DNA of 64,000 nt from Rugalucina vietnamica (GCA_964017185.1 OZ024879.1:23935456-23999455); one strand, 5' to 3'; shown: positions 24,294 through 36,302, numbered from the stretch's first letter. Notes: a model not told the origin generated them from the sequence alone. Translations and numbers: made by a program.

Positions 24294-24775
24294 AATGAAC
24301 AAGACATCTGGATCTGAAAGAATAATATACATTATATGAATGAACAGTAAGAATATCAATGGGAGTCAATGCCTACATACATGTTACCCTCGTTTGCAGG
24401 ATTGTCATAAAAAATAAAGTCCTTCTGTTGATCAATGCAAACAGTGAATACATTAACACCATATGCAATATTCCGTGATTTGGAAGGCTGCAAATGTATA
24501 TATAAATGATATTCAGCCAATATAACCCCAAGATGAGAGAAACTGCCTGTTAATGTATTTCCTATAAGGGGCTTCTGAGAGTCTTGCCCAGGAACAGTTT
24601 AGCAACAATAACTGACCAACACGGCATGATGCAGTTGTGACCATGGATGTAATTTGTATAACACAAACTCAAACAAACAAATCTATCACTTCTGTGGGCA
24701 GTGCTAGACAAATAATAAGTGTCATGCTACGTACACAATGCAATACTGTGAGGTCATCATACTAACTAATCAAAA

Positions 24776-24895
24776 CATGTTATCCTGGACAAAAGCAAAG
24801 CTTCAAAACTTATCTTCTTACTGATTAAACATTCAGATGCTAATTAACAATGCATGATAAGTTTTGAAGCTTCGCTTTTGTCCAGGATAACATGT
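24776..24895. mobile_element. Foldback element, 120 bp
   Basis: Long inverted arms of about 40 bp: ACATGTTATCCTGGACAAAA at the left matches TTTTGTCCAGGATAACATGT at the right, around a 40-bp AT-rich centre. It lies about 600 bp upstream of the first coding ATG, between that ATG and the candidate promoter. Confidence 0.6.
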
Positions 24896-25453
24896 GTAAT
24901 TTGTTGTACTTTGACATTTCATTCATGTCTCATTTACCATCATACATTTTCATACATTGAAAGTCATGTTCTGAGTAAGGCAAAGTGCCACTGACAGCTT
25001 TGAAGTAAAGTTGTATACTTTCTTCTATCATTTTTCCATGTAGATGTCATGAAAATATTTGTATATTTTCAGCCACCGTCTTGTAGTATTTAGATCTGTC
25101 TACAAGTGTCATCATTCAACATCATCATCAACTCATCTCATTAAAAATATATATGATGTACACGATGTCTTGTGTGTTTCTCCTAACCAGTGAAGAACCC
25201 GATCCGTGACACTTTGGTCGGTTAATTGGCAAAACAATGTAGACGAAGTTTGATAACATGCACGCAAGCACCTGTCAGCTGAACCAATTAAATACCAATT
25301 AAGGAAAGTTGCCTTTAAAACCAATTCTTTTGTATCTATGAAATATGCGTTAATATCTTGATTCAAATAAAATTCATTTATGAAAATAAATTAAAATGAT
25401 CTACCATTTCGCTTTGAAGTTTGTAATCTCAGATGTCAAATTTTTGGAGAAAC

Positions 25454-25496
25454 ACCGGAAGTATAAATAAAGGTCCTTGCATGGCAACGACATTGG
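25454..25496 (-). promoter_or_regulatory. Candidate promoter cluster for the CCDC60-like gene
   Basis: Within 43 bp, reading the minus strand, are a CCAAT box (25492-25496), a near-palindromic RFX X-box-like site (CTTGCATGGCAAC on plus, 25476-25488; one half GGCAAC exact), an A/T-rich TTTATTTATA and an ETS-type site (CCGGAAGT on plus, 25455-25462). It lies 1.3 kb upstream of the first coding ATG in a locally GC-richer patch. RFX sites are typical of ciliary genes. Function is inferred. Confidence 0.3.
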
Positions 25497-25783
25497 CGGG
25501 TAATCACATAAAAATAGAAAATATCAAACTGTTCATTGTAACACGTGAATGTTGTATAAACCACTATTGTATTAAAAAGCTGCACTTCTACATCATTTCC
25601 TGACACTGTCGACTTTTATATGACTGAAAAAGCGAAAATAATTGCAGCTTGGACTCGTGTACTGGGGATCTATTTTTATCTTTGGGAATTCCACATAAGA
25701 CTGGTTTTCAAAATTTTCGGGACATCTCGACCCCAGCAAACAAGACCCTCCCATGATATGATCTACGTGTAACAATATACAAT

Positions 25784-25920
25784 TATTGACTATTGAGTCA
25801 TTGAATATGATGTGATATCCAACAGAGACTACCAATATTGACCGAGGCGAAGCCGAGGTCAATATTGGTAGTCTCTGTTGGATATCATATCATATTCAAT
25901 GACTCAATAGTCAACAATTG
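25784..25920. mobile_element. Perfectly folding element, about 137 bp
   Basis: Two arms of about 63 bp, nearly identical in reverse (AACAGAGACTACCAATATTG and CAATATTGGTAGTCTCTGTT), around a centre GACCGAGGCGAAGCCGAGGTC-like palindrome. The flanks are AT-rich. Confidence 0.65.
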
Positions 25921-26579
25921 TTTTATTATATAACACTCTTTTTATACAAACATGATAAAAATGATTTGAAAATAACTATTTTTATCTGTAAATGAATTAG
26001 TGTATACATACAGTTTATATATAGTCCCAGCATGACTGAAAAATGTTCATTGGGACATTATGTCTAAATTCAAATAAACTAAACAGTAATAAACATCATT
26101 TGTACTTCATCTGCATTACTGCTTGCCACTAATCAATGTACATTTCCAATGACAGAGAGAGTTCTAAATTTAGTAACATATATTCAATGGGAAAAACCCC
26201 AGGTCATAGAATATGACAAAATATGCAATAGGCTGAAAGCATTGTCTGAAATACTGTCTATTTATAGTTATATAATAAAGGTTAATATCTAACCAAGCTA
26301 AACATACGCTGAGATAAAGATGAATCTGTATATGTCTCTGACATACGGTAGTATTCAAATACGCATAGTCTGATGAATTAGACAGTATCTGTATATACCT
26401 TGGATCCGTTGTATATACAGTCCTTTACAAGCTGCTCTTGGGGGCAAGCCTTTTGGTTATATGGGTCACTTCAAATGATTTGTAATTGTTACATCTAGGT
26501 GTTTAATCCCCTCAGCCTTTCCACACGCCACGCAGTACTGTACCCTTAAGGGTATAGGAGATCTCAGTTTCATTTATCC

Positions 26580-27130
26580 ATTTAGTTGTCAGGTGCATCA
26601 TGTTGCATTAGACAGTTTGTAATCTCATACCCCATTTCCTGGCACAACTTCCTAAATGGTCAGTGCCTTTCTGAAGTTTCCATGTATCTTCTTCTGATGT
26701 ACGTAATCTCACGGTGACGAACTACCTCTTCAACAAAATGCCTGATTTGACAGCTAATGCCAACAGATATGCCATTTATGTATAAAGAGAACAACAAGGG
26801 ACCGAGAACGGTACAAAGTGAGGCACCTGACACAACAGGGCCCAAGTCAGATCCAACATCATTAGCCACTACCCTTTGCTGCCTGTAGCGCATAAAAGCC
26901 TTCATCCAGTACAATATCTTTCCACCTATTACCTACCGCATAATGCATGCTATTCGTCCGAAAAAAGAAGATAATGTTCATCAAGATGACCCATGATATT
27001 TGATGTTCTAGAAGTTTGCAAGGAATACAAGTAAAAAGGAAACTGGGCGGTAATTACAGACAAGTGACCTGTCATTGTTCTTGAAAAGTGGACAAATTTA
27101 AGCCTAAACAAGAGACTTCACCCGTACCAA
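26580..27130 (-). pseudogene. Decayed non-LTR reverse transcriptase fragment
   Basis: Minus-strand translation shows NYRPVS near 27055, then, after stops and frameshifts, a stretch with VLGPLLFSLYINGIS near 26780 and a decayed active-site block (FVEE in place of FADD). That is the usual order of RT motifs in CR1-type elements. It differs in sequence from the elements at 33-42 kb. Confidence 0.6.
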
Positions 27131-27473
27131 CTGATTACCGGAAAAAAACAGTTCCTTACTTCTTAACATCCTCTGAGGACAAGTCAAGTCAAATAAAATT
27201 TAGTTTACGTCGGTTTTCAATATAACATGTTAACACAAGCTCCTAGGAGCTTTTCCTACCGACTAACAAATGTAATATATCACAGGCTATAAACGTATAT
27301 AAGATAATGCAATAAAATATAGCAATTATTTACAACATCTATGGGGTACAAAAGAAGGAATTCCGGTATACCAAGTGCTAAAGGGCGTTAGCTGAAATAA
27401 AAGATAAGTGGAGTGGATGAAATGAATTTGTACACTGAGAGAAGAGTGTTTGTATACTTTACAAGATAAAAAA

Positions 27474-27785
27474 GTACAAGTAGGCAAAGATCAGGAAAAG
27501 GCGCAATCAGAAAAAGATTCCCACTCCAAAAACCGAGGTGGGAAGAAAACTAAATTAACAATCAGGTACTTATACCATGAAAACATATCGTAAGCCGAAT
27601 AAGCAGCTATTTTCTTAATAGGTGGCCACTCAGTTACCTAAACTTAACTAAAAATATGAAAACATACAAAAGGCGCCAACAGCACAAAAATTTTAAACAC
27701 CAAGACATAAAACAAAAAGACATAAAACACAGAAGTATCGCATTGGAATGATCAGTAACACAAAGTTACTAGCGGGCTTATAATA
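27474..27785 (-). mobile_element. Inverted copy of the non-LTR 5' region
   Basis: About 310 bp that matches 28272-28580 in reverse (CCAATAGGTGGCCACTCAGT-like against CTGAGTGGCCACCTATTGGG). Could be a 5' inversion made during retrotransposition, or a separate insertion. Confidence 0.55.
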
Positions 27786-27799
27786 ATCTACTTCTCTTG

Positions 27800-28948
27800 T
27801 AAGAGCTCGGGGCTATTCCCCTCCGGTCTAGCCCACCCCCCTGGTGTGGTATCGTCAACTTTGCGACAGTCTGCATGCTTAGTTTTTAACCCAATCACGG
27901 TTGATAACTATTCTGCCTTCTTTAATTGCACGCCGGTGGGTCGGGCGTCAGACTCTATGATGGCCCCGACTTAAAGCTTTTCATTTTAGTTGGTTGGGGC
28001 CGGAGCTTTTTGTCTGTTGCTTGGCCCACCGGGGTCCAACTGATGTTTTTCTTTTGCTCCGGAGTTAGTAAGTTATTCGGCGCCCAGGGATCTCCATCGT
28101 CGGGCAGCTTACTGAATCTGTGAGTCCTGGTATTTGATTCATCAGGATGTTTATCATGATTTATTTGTTTGTTCTTGATGATTCATTGACTAGTTAGAGA
28201 TTCACCACGAGGACCGAAGAACTAACTAAATGTTATGAACCATTGCAGAAGCTGAGGGTGAGGTTATGGCCATGTAAAATCGATTTAAACCCGCCAGTAA
28301 CTTTGTGTTACTGATCGTTCCAAGTCGATACTTCTGTGGTGGTTCTTGTCTTGGTGTTTAAATTATTTTGTGCTGTTGGCGCCTTATGTGTGTTTTCATA
28401 TTTTTTAGTTAAGTTAAGGTAACTGAGTGGCCACCTATTGGGAAAATAGCTGCTCATTCGGCTTACGAAATGTTTTAATGGTATAAGTACCTGATTGTTA
28501 CTTTGGTTTTTTCCCACCTCGGTTTTTTGAGTGGGAATCTTTCTCTGATTGCGCCTTTTCCTGATCTTTGCCTACTTGTACCTTTTTACGTTTTACCAGT
28601 AAACTGTTCTGATGATTTTGACTCGAGTAAGGTAAATATGCATTCGTGTTATGGTAACCTGTGCAATTTAGCCTTGTTACCCGAGTTACTCGGCATGGTC
28701 TTTATTCCGGTTTTGAATAATCTTCCTTCTTCAGTGGTCTCGTCCAAGACCATTGAGGTAAATCATAGGCCCAAAGGCATGCGTTTTAGTATGCCTCTCA
28801 TCTATATCTTGTAAATAGTTTTAATGGTCCACCCCAAATGTTTTATTTTCCCTTGACTACATTTTAAATTTAGCCACCCACCCCACACCTGAGGTGATGA
28901 TCAGAAATTGATCGACTCAGTATCAGAAGATAGATAGATAGATAAATG
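27800..28948 (+). mobile_element. Internally deleted non-LTR element: 5' region joined to 3' end
   Basis: 27800-28640 is non-coding and GC-richer, with GACTAGTTAGAGATTCACCA and CAGTAACTTTGTGTTACTGA, shared with 61.7-62.1 kb. From 28692 it joins the end of ORF2 (PVLNNLPSSVVSSKTIE) and a complete 3' UTR with hairpin, stem-loop (28889-28920) and GATA tail. Almost all coding sequence is missing. Confidence 0.55.
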
Positions 28949-28959
28949 AATCTATTAAG

Positions 28960-29320
28960 AGTTTATATCAGTTGTTATTGTTTTTATTTGCAAAATTTGT
29001 CTCCTTTAAAAGAAAAGTTTATCCCGGCCATTTAGTGTCTTGTGGAGTCAAAGGTTGGAAATTTTGTTTTAACAGTTTTTAATTCCATTTGGATTTTATG
29101 AGAGATTTCAATAATCATAGATAAAAAGCGCCAAGATAGTTTTTAAACAAAAAATAGTGAAATGCCTTACAATCTCCAGTGTACATCATTGAAAAGAATT
29201 GACATCAGCGGCCTTAAATCTTGTACCTCAATAAGACCCAAAATTACCGAAATCACAGAACGTCATAATCAAGCTCCAATATATTAAAATAGTCTAATCA
29301 AATTAGTAACAAGATTAAGA
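28960..29320. other. AT-rich DNA, no feature seen
   Basis: No open frame, repeat or motif beyond low complexity between the GATA tail and the palindromic-repeat region. Confidence 0.4.
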
Positions 29321-29382
29321 ATGTTGCATCTAGGTAACAATAAGACGCCCCAAAGTCTCTTTATATTCATAGGAATAAAAAA

Positions 29383-29450
29383 TATGGGCCGAAATGGTTA
29401 TGGGCCGAAAAGGTCATGGAACGAAATGGTTATGGGCCGAAATAACCTGG
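29383..29450 (+). repeat. GGGCCGAAATGGTTAT minisatellite, first locus
   Basis: About four imperfect units of 15-18 bp (ATGGGCCGAAATGGTT). The same unit recurs at 36222-36302. Confidence 0.65.
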
Positions 29451-29477
29451 AACCTTCAAGGCGTGCGTTCGTAGTTT

Positions 29478-29585
29478 TTTCCAATGGTAAAAATGGTACC
29501 ATTGGTAGACAAATTCCGTTCAAGGTTTTACCAATGGTACCATTGGTAATACCATTGGTACCAATGGTACCAATGTTACCAACAT
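29478..29585. repeat. ACCATTGGTACCAATGG palindromic repeats, first cluster
   Basis: Tightly packed alternation of CCAATGGTACCATTGG-type palindromes, each centred on GGTACC or similar. Frames through it simply read Val-Pro-Met repeats and are not genes. Confidence 0.65.
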
Positions 29586-29821
29586 ACGGCAGCAAATGGT
29601 GCAGACAGACTACAGCGTGGGCAATTCTACCAACGCGGGAAAAGTCACGTGATTCAATATGGCGAGCCTAAAAATATATAATGAATTTCATAAATAAGCA
29701 ATACTTTTGTCATACATGCAAATTGAAATGTTACAAACAACACAATATACATGAAGTAAATAAGACAGACAAAAACAAGTGAGGTTTATTGATCAATATG
29801 AAAAACATTCCACCATGTACC

Positions 29822-29947
29822 TACCAATGGTACCGTTGGTACCAATGGTACCATTGGCAGCAGAAAAGCGTTCAGGGTTTTCTGGTTACCATTGGTAAAA
29901 ATGGTACCAACAGTACCATTGGTAGATTTGCAGATTTTACCGTTGGG
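29822..29947. repeat. ACCATTGGTACCAATGG palindromic repeats, second cluster
   Basis: Second cluster of the same palindromes, 240 bp further on, sharing AAAATGGTACCAAC-type spacers with the first. Confidence 0.6.
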
Positions 29948-30000
29948 AGAACCCCGAACGTAGCCAAGATTATTCCGACCTAAGGCACACAAAAGCGGGT

Positions 30001-30060
30001 GGGGTATAAAAGCCCCAGCCGAGCCGAGCCGAGCTGCCGAGCCCGAGCTGCCGAGCTGGA
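30001..30060 (+). promoter_or_regulatory. TATA-like box followed by CCGAGC repeats
   Basis: GGGTATAAAAGCCCC (TATAAAA at 30005-30011) in GC-rich context, then about eight GCCGAGC/GAGCTG units. It looks like a core promoter, but no open gene follows within 600 bp. Confidence 0.3.
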
Positions 30061-30594
30061 TATTTTGAATTCGTATTTTTGTCAAAGTTTTGGATTTTAC
30101 TAAAAATGGTTTCGGTAATTTCCTATACACTAATTTAAAGCTTCGGCAGTGGAATTTTCTTAAATTTCTGGGAAATTATGCTTTTATTTTAATTTTCACC
30201 TCCGCTAGGGGTATGAAAGACCCAGCTGACAAAAATATCGATGTTCAGTCAATTAGTTCATTTAAAGCAAATGAATACCTTTTTGGCCGAGTCTAAATGT
30301 TAAATGTGTTAAATCCATCATAATCATCACAAATTATTGAGGAAAATTGATATATTTACAAAGAATCAGCGACGGTCTTGGGGGTTTGATGCCTCGTTTT
30401 CATAAGACCAGAACAATGTCTCAAAGGTCCTGGTGGTGTTTTGTCATGATTAGGGCAATAGCCCAATGTATTCTGAACCAATAACTATTAAAAGTTTTGA
30501 CTATTTCCTCCATATGGTGTAAAAATGCGATTTTAGTGGGGGTGGGGGTCAAAATTTCGTATGTGAGAAAAATTAAATTTTTCGCTTTTCCTTG

Positions 30595-31375
30595 TGTAAC
30601 GTGCAGCCGAGCCAAGCCACAGCAAACCCCGTCGGTGGAAAAGCATGCTCATCCACCAAGGGTGGTTTACTGCGCTATATACTCAACACTTACTTGATTC
30701 ACAAAGTCTCGAGTTTGAAATTTGCATATTTCCAAGGGAGGCTATCCCGTCACATTACTTCCCCCTCCGAGAAGACTCGCCGCGAGTCTTGGCCTAGGGA
30801 CTACATGGGTAAGGCAACTCCGTTCTGGCAGTTGTCATTATCCCACCGCTGCCATCAAATGTAACGTACAGCCGAGGCGAGCCCACAGCAAACCCCGTCG
30901 GTGGAAAATCAAGTTCATCCACCAAGGGTGGTTTACTGCGCTATATACTCAACACTTACTCGATTCACAAAGTCTCGAGTTTGAAATTTACATATTACAA
31001 GCACTCAATATGCCACTAATACGTTGCACCTACGTATTTTCCCAAGGGAGGCTATCCGGACACATTACTTCCCCCTCCGAGAAGACTCGTCCCGAGTCTT
31101 GGCCTAGGGACTACATGGGTAAGGCAACTCCGTTCTGGCAGTTGTCATTATCCCACCGCTGCCATCAAATGTAACGTGCAGCCAAGCCAAGCCACAGCAA
31201 ACCCCGTCGGTGGAAAAGCATGCTCATCCACTAAGGGTGGTTTACTGCGCTATATACTCAACACTTACTCGATTGACAAAGTTTCGAGTTTGAAATTTGC
31301 ATATTACAAGCACTCAATATGCCGCTAATACGTTGCACCTACGTATTTTCCCAAGGGAGGCTATCCCGTCACACT
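30595..31375. repeat. Tandem repeat of about 311 bp, 2.6 copies, with internal inverted repeats
   Basis: Copies start at about 30595, 30860 and 31171. The first lacks about 45 bp present in the others (ACAAGCACTCAATATGCC region). Each unit has pairing segments: CAGCAAACC with GGTTTACTG enclosing GGTGG with CCACC; AGACTCG with CGAGTCT; CAACT with AGTTG. A frame runs through two copies but has no recognisable protein features. Unknown satellite or structured RNA. Confidence 0.6.
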
Positions 31376-31379
31376 TGCT

Positions 31380-33425
31380 TGTAGTCCTTTATTTCAACTA
31401 CTGTAGCATATTTTGTGCATGCAACACTGTGTTAAGTGCGATAAACACGCATTATGCCATTGAAATAAAATTGAAATATTACAACGTCAACATTTTGGGT
31501 ACAAACCTTTAGCAGTTACCTGTATAATATTATTGTCTCAGCACTACCAAACATTATACAAGTCTTACAAGACACTGTTACCCCATGAGAAAACCTGCTA
31601 TCTGTTATATGCAAAACCATATACCCAGATCAGGGATGACCAGCCAGCTACTCAGAATCGTGTCATTAATTAACAAAACTTCAATCCATCTTCTATGTGC
31701 TGCACAGCTTGATTATAGTTTGATCTTAACCAAAAAAACATTTTCTCCAGACATGGCCCATGATCACACTGAGCAACCTTGCATGAATATTTATTTACCT
31801 GTATAAACCTGTTACAACACTGCCTTCAGTGTATTTATTTTTCTGATTCAGTTTAATGTCCCTTTCAAGATTATTTCAGCTCTTATGAGATGGACCAATC
31901 AGTGGGTGGGCGAAAACACGAGAGCCTAGAGAAAAACCACCTGGCACACCCGCAAGCAGAACTTGGCTTGTCTTACATTTGTCTCGTTTCAGTGTAACGG
32001 TTGTGTCGTAGTGATTCTAATCATAAACTTTATTTTTGGTTCAGATAGATTATGGCCGAACAACCTTTAATAGTAACATTTTTTTCAGTCATTTTGGGAT
32101 TGAGCCACGTATTACTTCTTGTACCCAGTACACTGGGAGTTTATGTGTCTCAGGCACAGCGCGGCTCCCCACGATTGGATCAAACACAGGGCCTCTATTT
32201 GGAGTCGGTTACATTAAAGAACCGACAGATTCATACTTTGATGCCTAACGTGATATAATAAGCAAATAGTTTTTATGAAAATGAATGGCAAACTGTGTAA
32301 ACATCCCAAAAGTTGGTGATTTGAAACTTCACGTCGCTGTATTGCACCAATTACAAAGACGTTTTAAGTTCCCATAGTACTGGCTAATACCTAGACAGTG
32401 GTGGTATCGTACCGACGTGACTGAAAAGTTGTTGATTTGGAAATTAATACATTTAAAAAAAAAGAAAAAAAAAGAAAGAAAAACAGTCCACCAATATTAC
32501 TGTTTGTGGTGCAAGAGGTAACTGACCGTGTAAACAAATGTACAATATTAGTATAGAATGATTTCAAAAGTTTGTTCAACAGAATGTACAGTACCCTCAT
32601 TTTCTGGGGAATCGAACATAAAAGGTGGTTATGAATCATGCAGATTTGGGTTAATTTTGGAAACAAATGTATATATCCATTTTTGTACTTTATATATGGC
32701 TTACAATTTAACTGCTGTTTTGTTTTCTTTTTAATTTTAAGTTTAAAACAATTTTACATACTTGGGCTCTAGTACTGAGATAACATTTAGGGCTATAGGG
32801 TAGTGTCCCTCCCCCGAGTCCCAGAACGCCATTCACATATATTATGTAAAATATGACAATGCATTCACATGCAAAAGGATTTCTTGGGACTCGGGGGGGG
32901 GGGGGGGGGGACAATGTTAAATAAATAATTTTCTATTTTTCTATATGTTTAATACAAAATATGCCCATTTTAACCCCAAAATAAAATAGTACATCTTTTG
33001 AAACACAAACCTCAATCCAATATCATGAAGTATGGGCTACTAGCAAACATGTATACAAAAACAAAAGAGTTTGACCAACTTTTATTTTTCTCAAAATCTG
33101 AGGCAGCAACACATTATAACTCCCATTACCACCATCAGAGGTCCTTTAAATGACTTTTTTCGATAACCAATCTTTACAGGTAAAGTGAGAAAACGAATGG
33201 ACAGAAATGGACCGAAACGGACACAATATAAGGGAGAAAACGTTATAATGCAAATTATGTCAAAATATTCATACAATCGATTAAATTCTGTCTGCTTTTA
33301 CTATGGAAATATATTTTGTTCAATACATCCACTAATTATTGCAAAAAATTATCGGAGGTAAATTTCCTGGCTCGGCAGCTCGGGCTGATGACAAAAGCGT
33401 CATCACTTTGGCATCTTGGCGCTAA
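31380..33425. other. Intergenic DNA, no gene recognised
   Basis: AT-rich, with an A/G low-complexity run near 32455-32485 and a G18 run at about 32893. 32095-32260 (GGCACAGCGCGGCTCCCCAC, GATCAAACACAGGGCCTCTA) resembles the 3' part of a tRNA-type SINE and has a relative at 57470-57570. No splice-consistent host exon is seen. Confidence 0.35.
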
Positions 33426-33429
33426 TGAG

Positions 33430-34022
33430 TCGATCAATTTCCGATCATCATCTCAGCTTTGGGGCGGGTGGCTAAATTTAGAATTTAGTCAAAGGTGAAA
33501 ACATTTGAGATGGGCCATTAAACGTATTTACAAGATATAAATCAGGACACTGGCTATCCGCACGACGGTCTTGCCGATAACGCCGCTTATCGGCACGACC
33601 GTCGTGCGGATAAGCGGCGTTATCCACACGACAGGGAAATGGATATCCAAATGTTAAAAATGTTTAGAAATGGATACATTTGAAGTTGATAAATATGATA
33701 CACTGGCTTCAAAACTGAAACAGAATAAATTACCCTTGCAACAAGTTTTTACTTTTAAATTAACAAAATTATTAGTTTGCTGAAACAACCTTTGATTTTA
33801 ACAATGGGGTATGGAAACATTTCATTAATTCAATTAAAAAGCATTTACAACCCTCGTATCAACCCTCGACCATTATTGATTATTGATTATGGAGTCTCGG
33901 GTTGATACTGCAGGCTATAACCAAATTGCCCATGTGATAATCTCTAATTATCGGCACGACCGTCGTGCGGATAGCCTAAGTAATCAGAGGCATACTAAAA
34001 CGCATGCCTCTGGGCTAATGAT
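33430..34022 (-). mobile_element. 3' UTR of the minus-strand non-LTR element, split by a MITE
   Basis: 33986-34011 is the family hairpin and 33430-33541 holds TATATCTTGTAAATAC-type and TTTAGCCACCCGCCCC sequence. The terminal stem is weaker here (CTGAG against CTCAT), and no GATA tail is present, so the 3' end is diverged or truncated. Confidence 0.6.
33556..33975. mobile_element. MITE inserted in the 3' UTR of the minus-strand non-LTR element
   Basis: Inverted ends GGCTATCCGCACGACGGTC and, reversed, GGCTATCCGCACGACGGTC near 33972, with a further nested pair (CGCCGCTTATCGGCACGACC) at the left. It separates the conserved 3' UTR (33430-33541) from the rest (33986 on). TGATT on both sides may be the target duplication. 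Confidence 0.6.
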
Positions 34023-35282
34023 TTAAATAGAAGCCTTAAATTCCTCAATGGTCTTAGATAGGACCACTGAAGAAGGGAGACTATTCCAAACCGGAATAGT
34101 TCTGGGGAAAAAGGAATTTTTCAGGGCATCACTATAGGCAAATGGTCTTGTGTATTGTGATTCATGTGATGCCCGAGTATGCCTTAGATTGGGTGCCGGG
34201 GTCAGGTATTTGTCTTTATCAAGAGACACTGTACCGGAGTAGAAGAATGTTAAGGAGGACCGCTCCCTGCGAGACTCCAGGGATGGCCACTCAAGTTCGT
34301 CTAGCATTTCACCGACGCTACTGGTGTTCCTCCATCGCCTGCAGGTCCACCGGGCAGCAGTCCTCTGCACCTTCTCCACCTTCTCAATCTGAGTTTCATG
34401 ATAGGAATGCCAAATAGGAGCTGCATACTTATGTTGAGGCCGAACCAATGTTTTGTATGCAACTTCCTTAGTATGCCTAGGTGCCAGTGCCAAATTGCGC
34501 CGAAGAAAACCCAAAGTCTTAGTTGCCTTGCATGTAATTTCAGAAATGTGTTGACCCCAATCAAGATCATCTGTGATAGTTAAACCGAGGTATTTAGCGG
34601 ACTGAACCTGTTCTAATGTTTGCTGATGCAGTGTGTAATTGAAATCTGTATGCCTGCTTGAATGTAGCCGCGTCACCCTCATTGAATGACATTTGCTAAC
34701 ATTGAATTTCATTTGCCAATCAATTTCCCATCTGACCAAGCTATTCAGGTCATCTTGTAAAATTTGACAATCCAATGGTGACTTGACATTTCTGTATAAA
34801 ACACAATCATCAGCAAATAGCCGAACAGATGACCTGATGTTGTCAGGAAGATCATTAATGAAAATAAGAAATAGGACCGGTCCTAAGACCGAGCCTTGTG
34901 GGACACCAGAAAGAACCGGGACTGGGTCTGAGGCACGGCCATCTAATACCACTTTTTGAAAGCGCTCAGAGAGCCACGAGTCGATCCACTTATGTGTAGA
35001 TCCTCTAATTCCGTAGAAGTCAAGTTTGTATAATAACCTTTTATGTGGGACCTTGTCAAAGGCCTTAGCGAAATCCATGACAATCACATCCGTCTGCCTG
35101 TGGCCACGACCCACTGCTCGGTCCAGATTACTAACCAAATCATGATAAAACTGAACTAACTGGGTTTCGCAAGACCTTTGACTTCGGAACCCATGCTGAC
35201 AGTCAGCAAGAATGTTTTCAAGAGCCAAGTGTTTGTTTATATTAATGACTATTATATGCTCTAGAGTTTTGCACAGATACAA
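34023..35282 (-). pseudogene. Non-LTR reverse transcriptase, main RT domain to C-terminus
   Basis: A 419-residue open stretch. It shows RT motifs MDFAKAFDKVPH (residues 69-80), [11 protein letters not shown] (125-135) and the catalytic FADD (156-159), then the thumb-like SAKYLG region and the typical tail IPVWNSLPSSVV. This is the DNA-making enzyme of a CR1/jockey-type element, which copies its RNA at the target site. The open stretch is intact, but it is cut off from the upstream part by a frameshift near 35270 and the element lacks the endonuclease, so it is dead. Confidence 0.85.
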
Positions 35283-36165
35283 GTAAGCGACACCGGTCGA
35301 TAATTAGCTGCATCGTATTTCTCACCTTTCTTAAATACCGGGGCTACATTTGCCTGTCGCCAATCGTCTGGTACAGTACCCTGAGCAAGCGACTCATTGA
35401 AGATATAGGTCAGTACAGGAGCAATTTCAGAACTACATTCCTTCAACACCCTAGCACTCAGGCCATCTGGCCCAGGCGCCTTATGTATATTCAAATTATT
35501 CAACAGTTTAATGACCCCATTGGGGTCAACTGTAATTTCACCCATAGCGGTGAAAGGACTTGTGCCTTTGGAGGGGATTTCATCATCTGATTCGCGAGTG
35601 AAGGCTGACTGAAACTGCCTATTACAAATATTAGCCTTATCCAAAGTGTCAGTCTTCAAGACCATTTTCTCTAAGAGTATTGATCCCAGACGCGTCTTTC
35701 TTAAGGAACTTGACAAATGACCAAAACTTTTTTGCCTTTTCATTTTTTCGGGGACAATCGGGATCAGGGTTATCATTTTCAAAGGAGAAGATATTGGTAA
35801 TATGCTTCCAATATGCATCTCTAATGCTCTTTTGAACATGTGCTCTGAACCGTTTGTAATGGTTCTTAATGTCAGGGCTGCTTGACTTGCGAGCACGAAA
35901 GTAAAGTTTATCACGTTTCCTTATCAAGCGTTTGATCGAGCTATCTGTCCATGGTAAGCTATATTTTGTCTTGGTCATTTTTGATGGAATAAACCTTTCA
36001 ATAGCCGAGAGAACCTCCGACTTAAAACTGACCCACATGTCATTGACTGACACCTGACTATGGTCAGTTGAAAGGAACATGCGCGTTAGATGGTCATGGA
36101 GACCGTCCATATCCGCTCGTTTATATAGGAAAATCTTACGCGGGGCCTGCTGAATCCGTTTAGCC
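35264..36165 (-). pseudogene. Non-LTR ORF2 linker and first RT motifs
   Basis: Two overlapping frames, 36110-35649 and 35914-35261, cover the linker (NDMWVSFKSEVLSAIERFIP, KRLIRKRDKLYFRAR) and the first RT blocks (KAPGPDGLSARVL, VPDDWRQANVAPVFKKGE, NYRPVSLT). A frameshift lies near 35650-35690 and another where it meets the main RT domain. The element is 5'-truncated at about 36165, after the endonuclease domain would have ended. The first 18-bp tandem repeat upstream begins at 36302. Confidence 0.75.
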
Positions 36166-36221
36166 TTTATCTACTCTACTATAGAAATAACAAATACAAA
36201 TACAGGATAATAGTAGTATAC

Positions 36222-36302
36222 TTATGGGCCGAAATGGTTATGGACCGAAATGGTCATGGGCCGAAATTGTCATGGGCCGAAATGGTTATGGGCCGAAATG
36301 AC
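36222..36302 (+). repeat. GGGCCGAAATGGTTAT minisatellite, second locus
   Basis: About five imperfect units (ATGGGCCGAAATGGTTATG), immediately upstream of the truncated end of the minus-strand retrotransposon. Confidence 0.65.

Noticed and set aside
29321..29671. A 116-codon open frame
   Set aside because: It is made by GGTACCATT palindromic repeats and the GGGCCGAAATGG minisatellite (Val-Pro-Met repeats), with no protein character.
30722..31174. A 150-codon open frame in the 311-bp repeat
   Set aside because: It spans two tandem copies, repeats the same peptide, and has no motif. The repeat explains it.
30595..31375. U1, U4, U6 or 5S RNA genes
   Set aside because: I compared remembered consensus blocks on both strands and found no convincing match.
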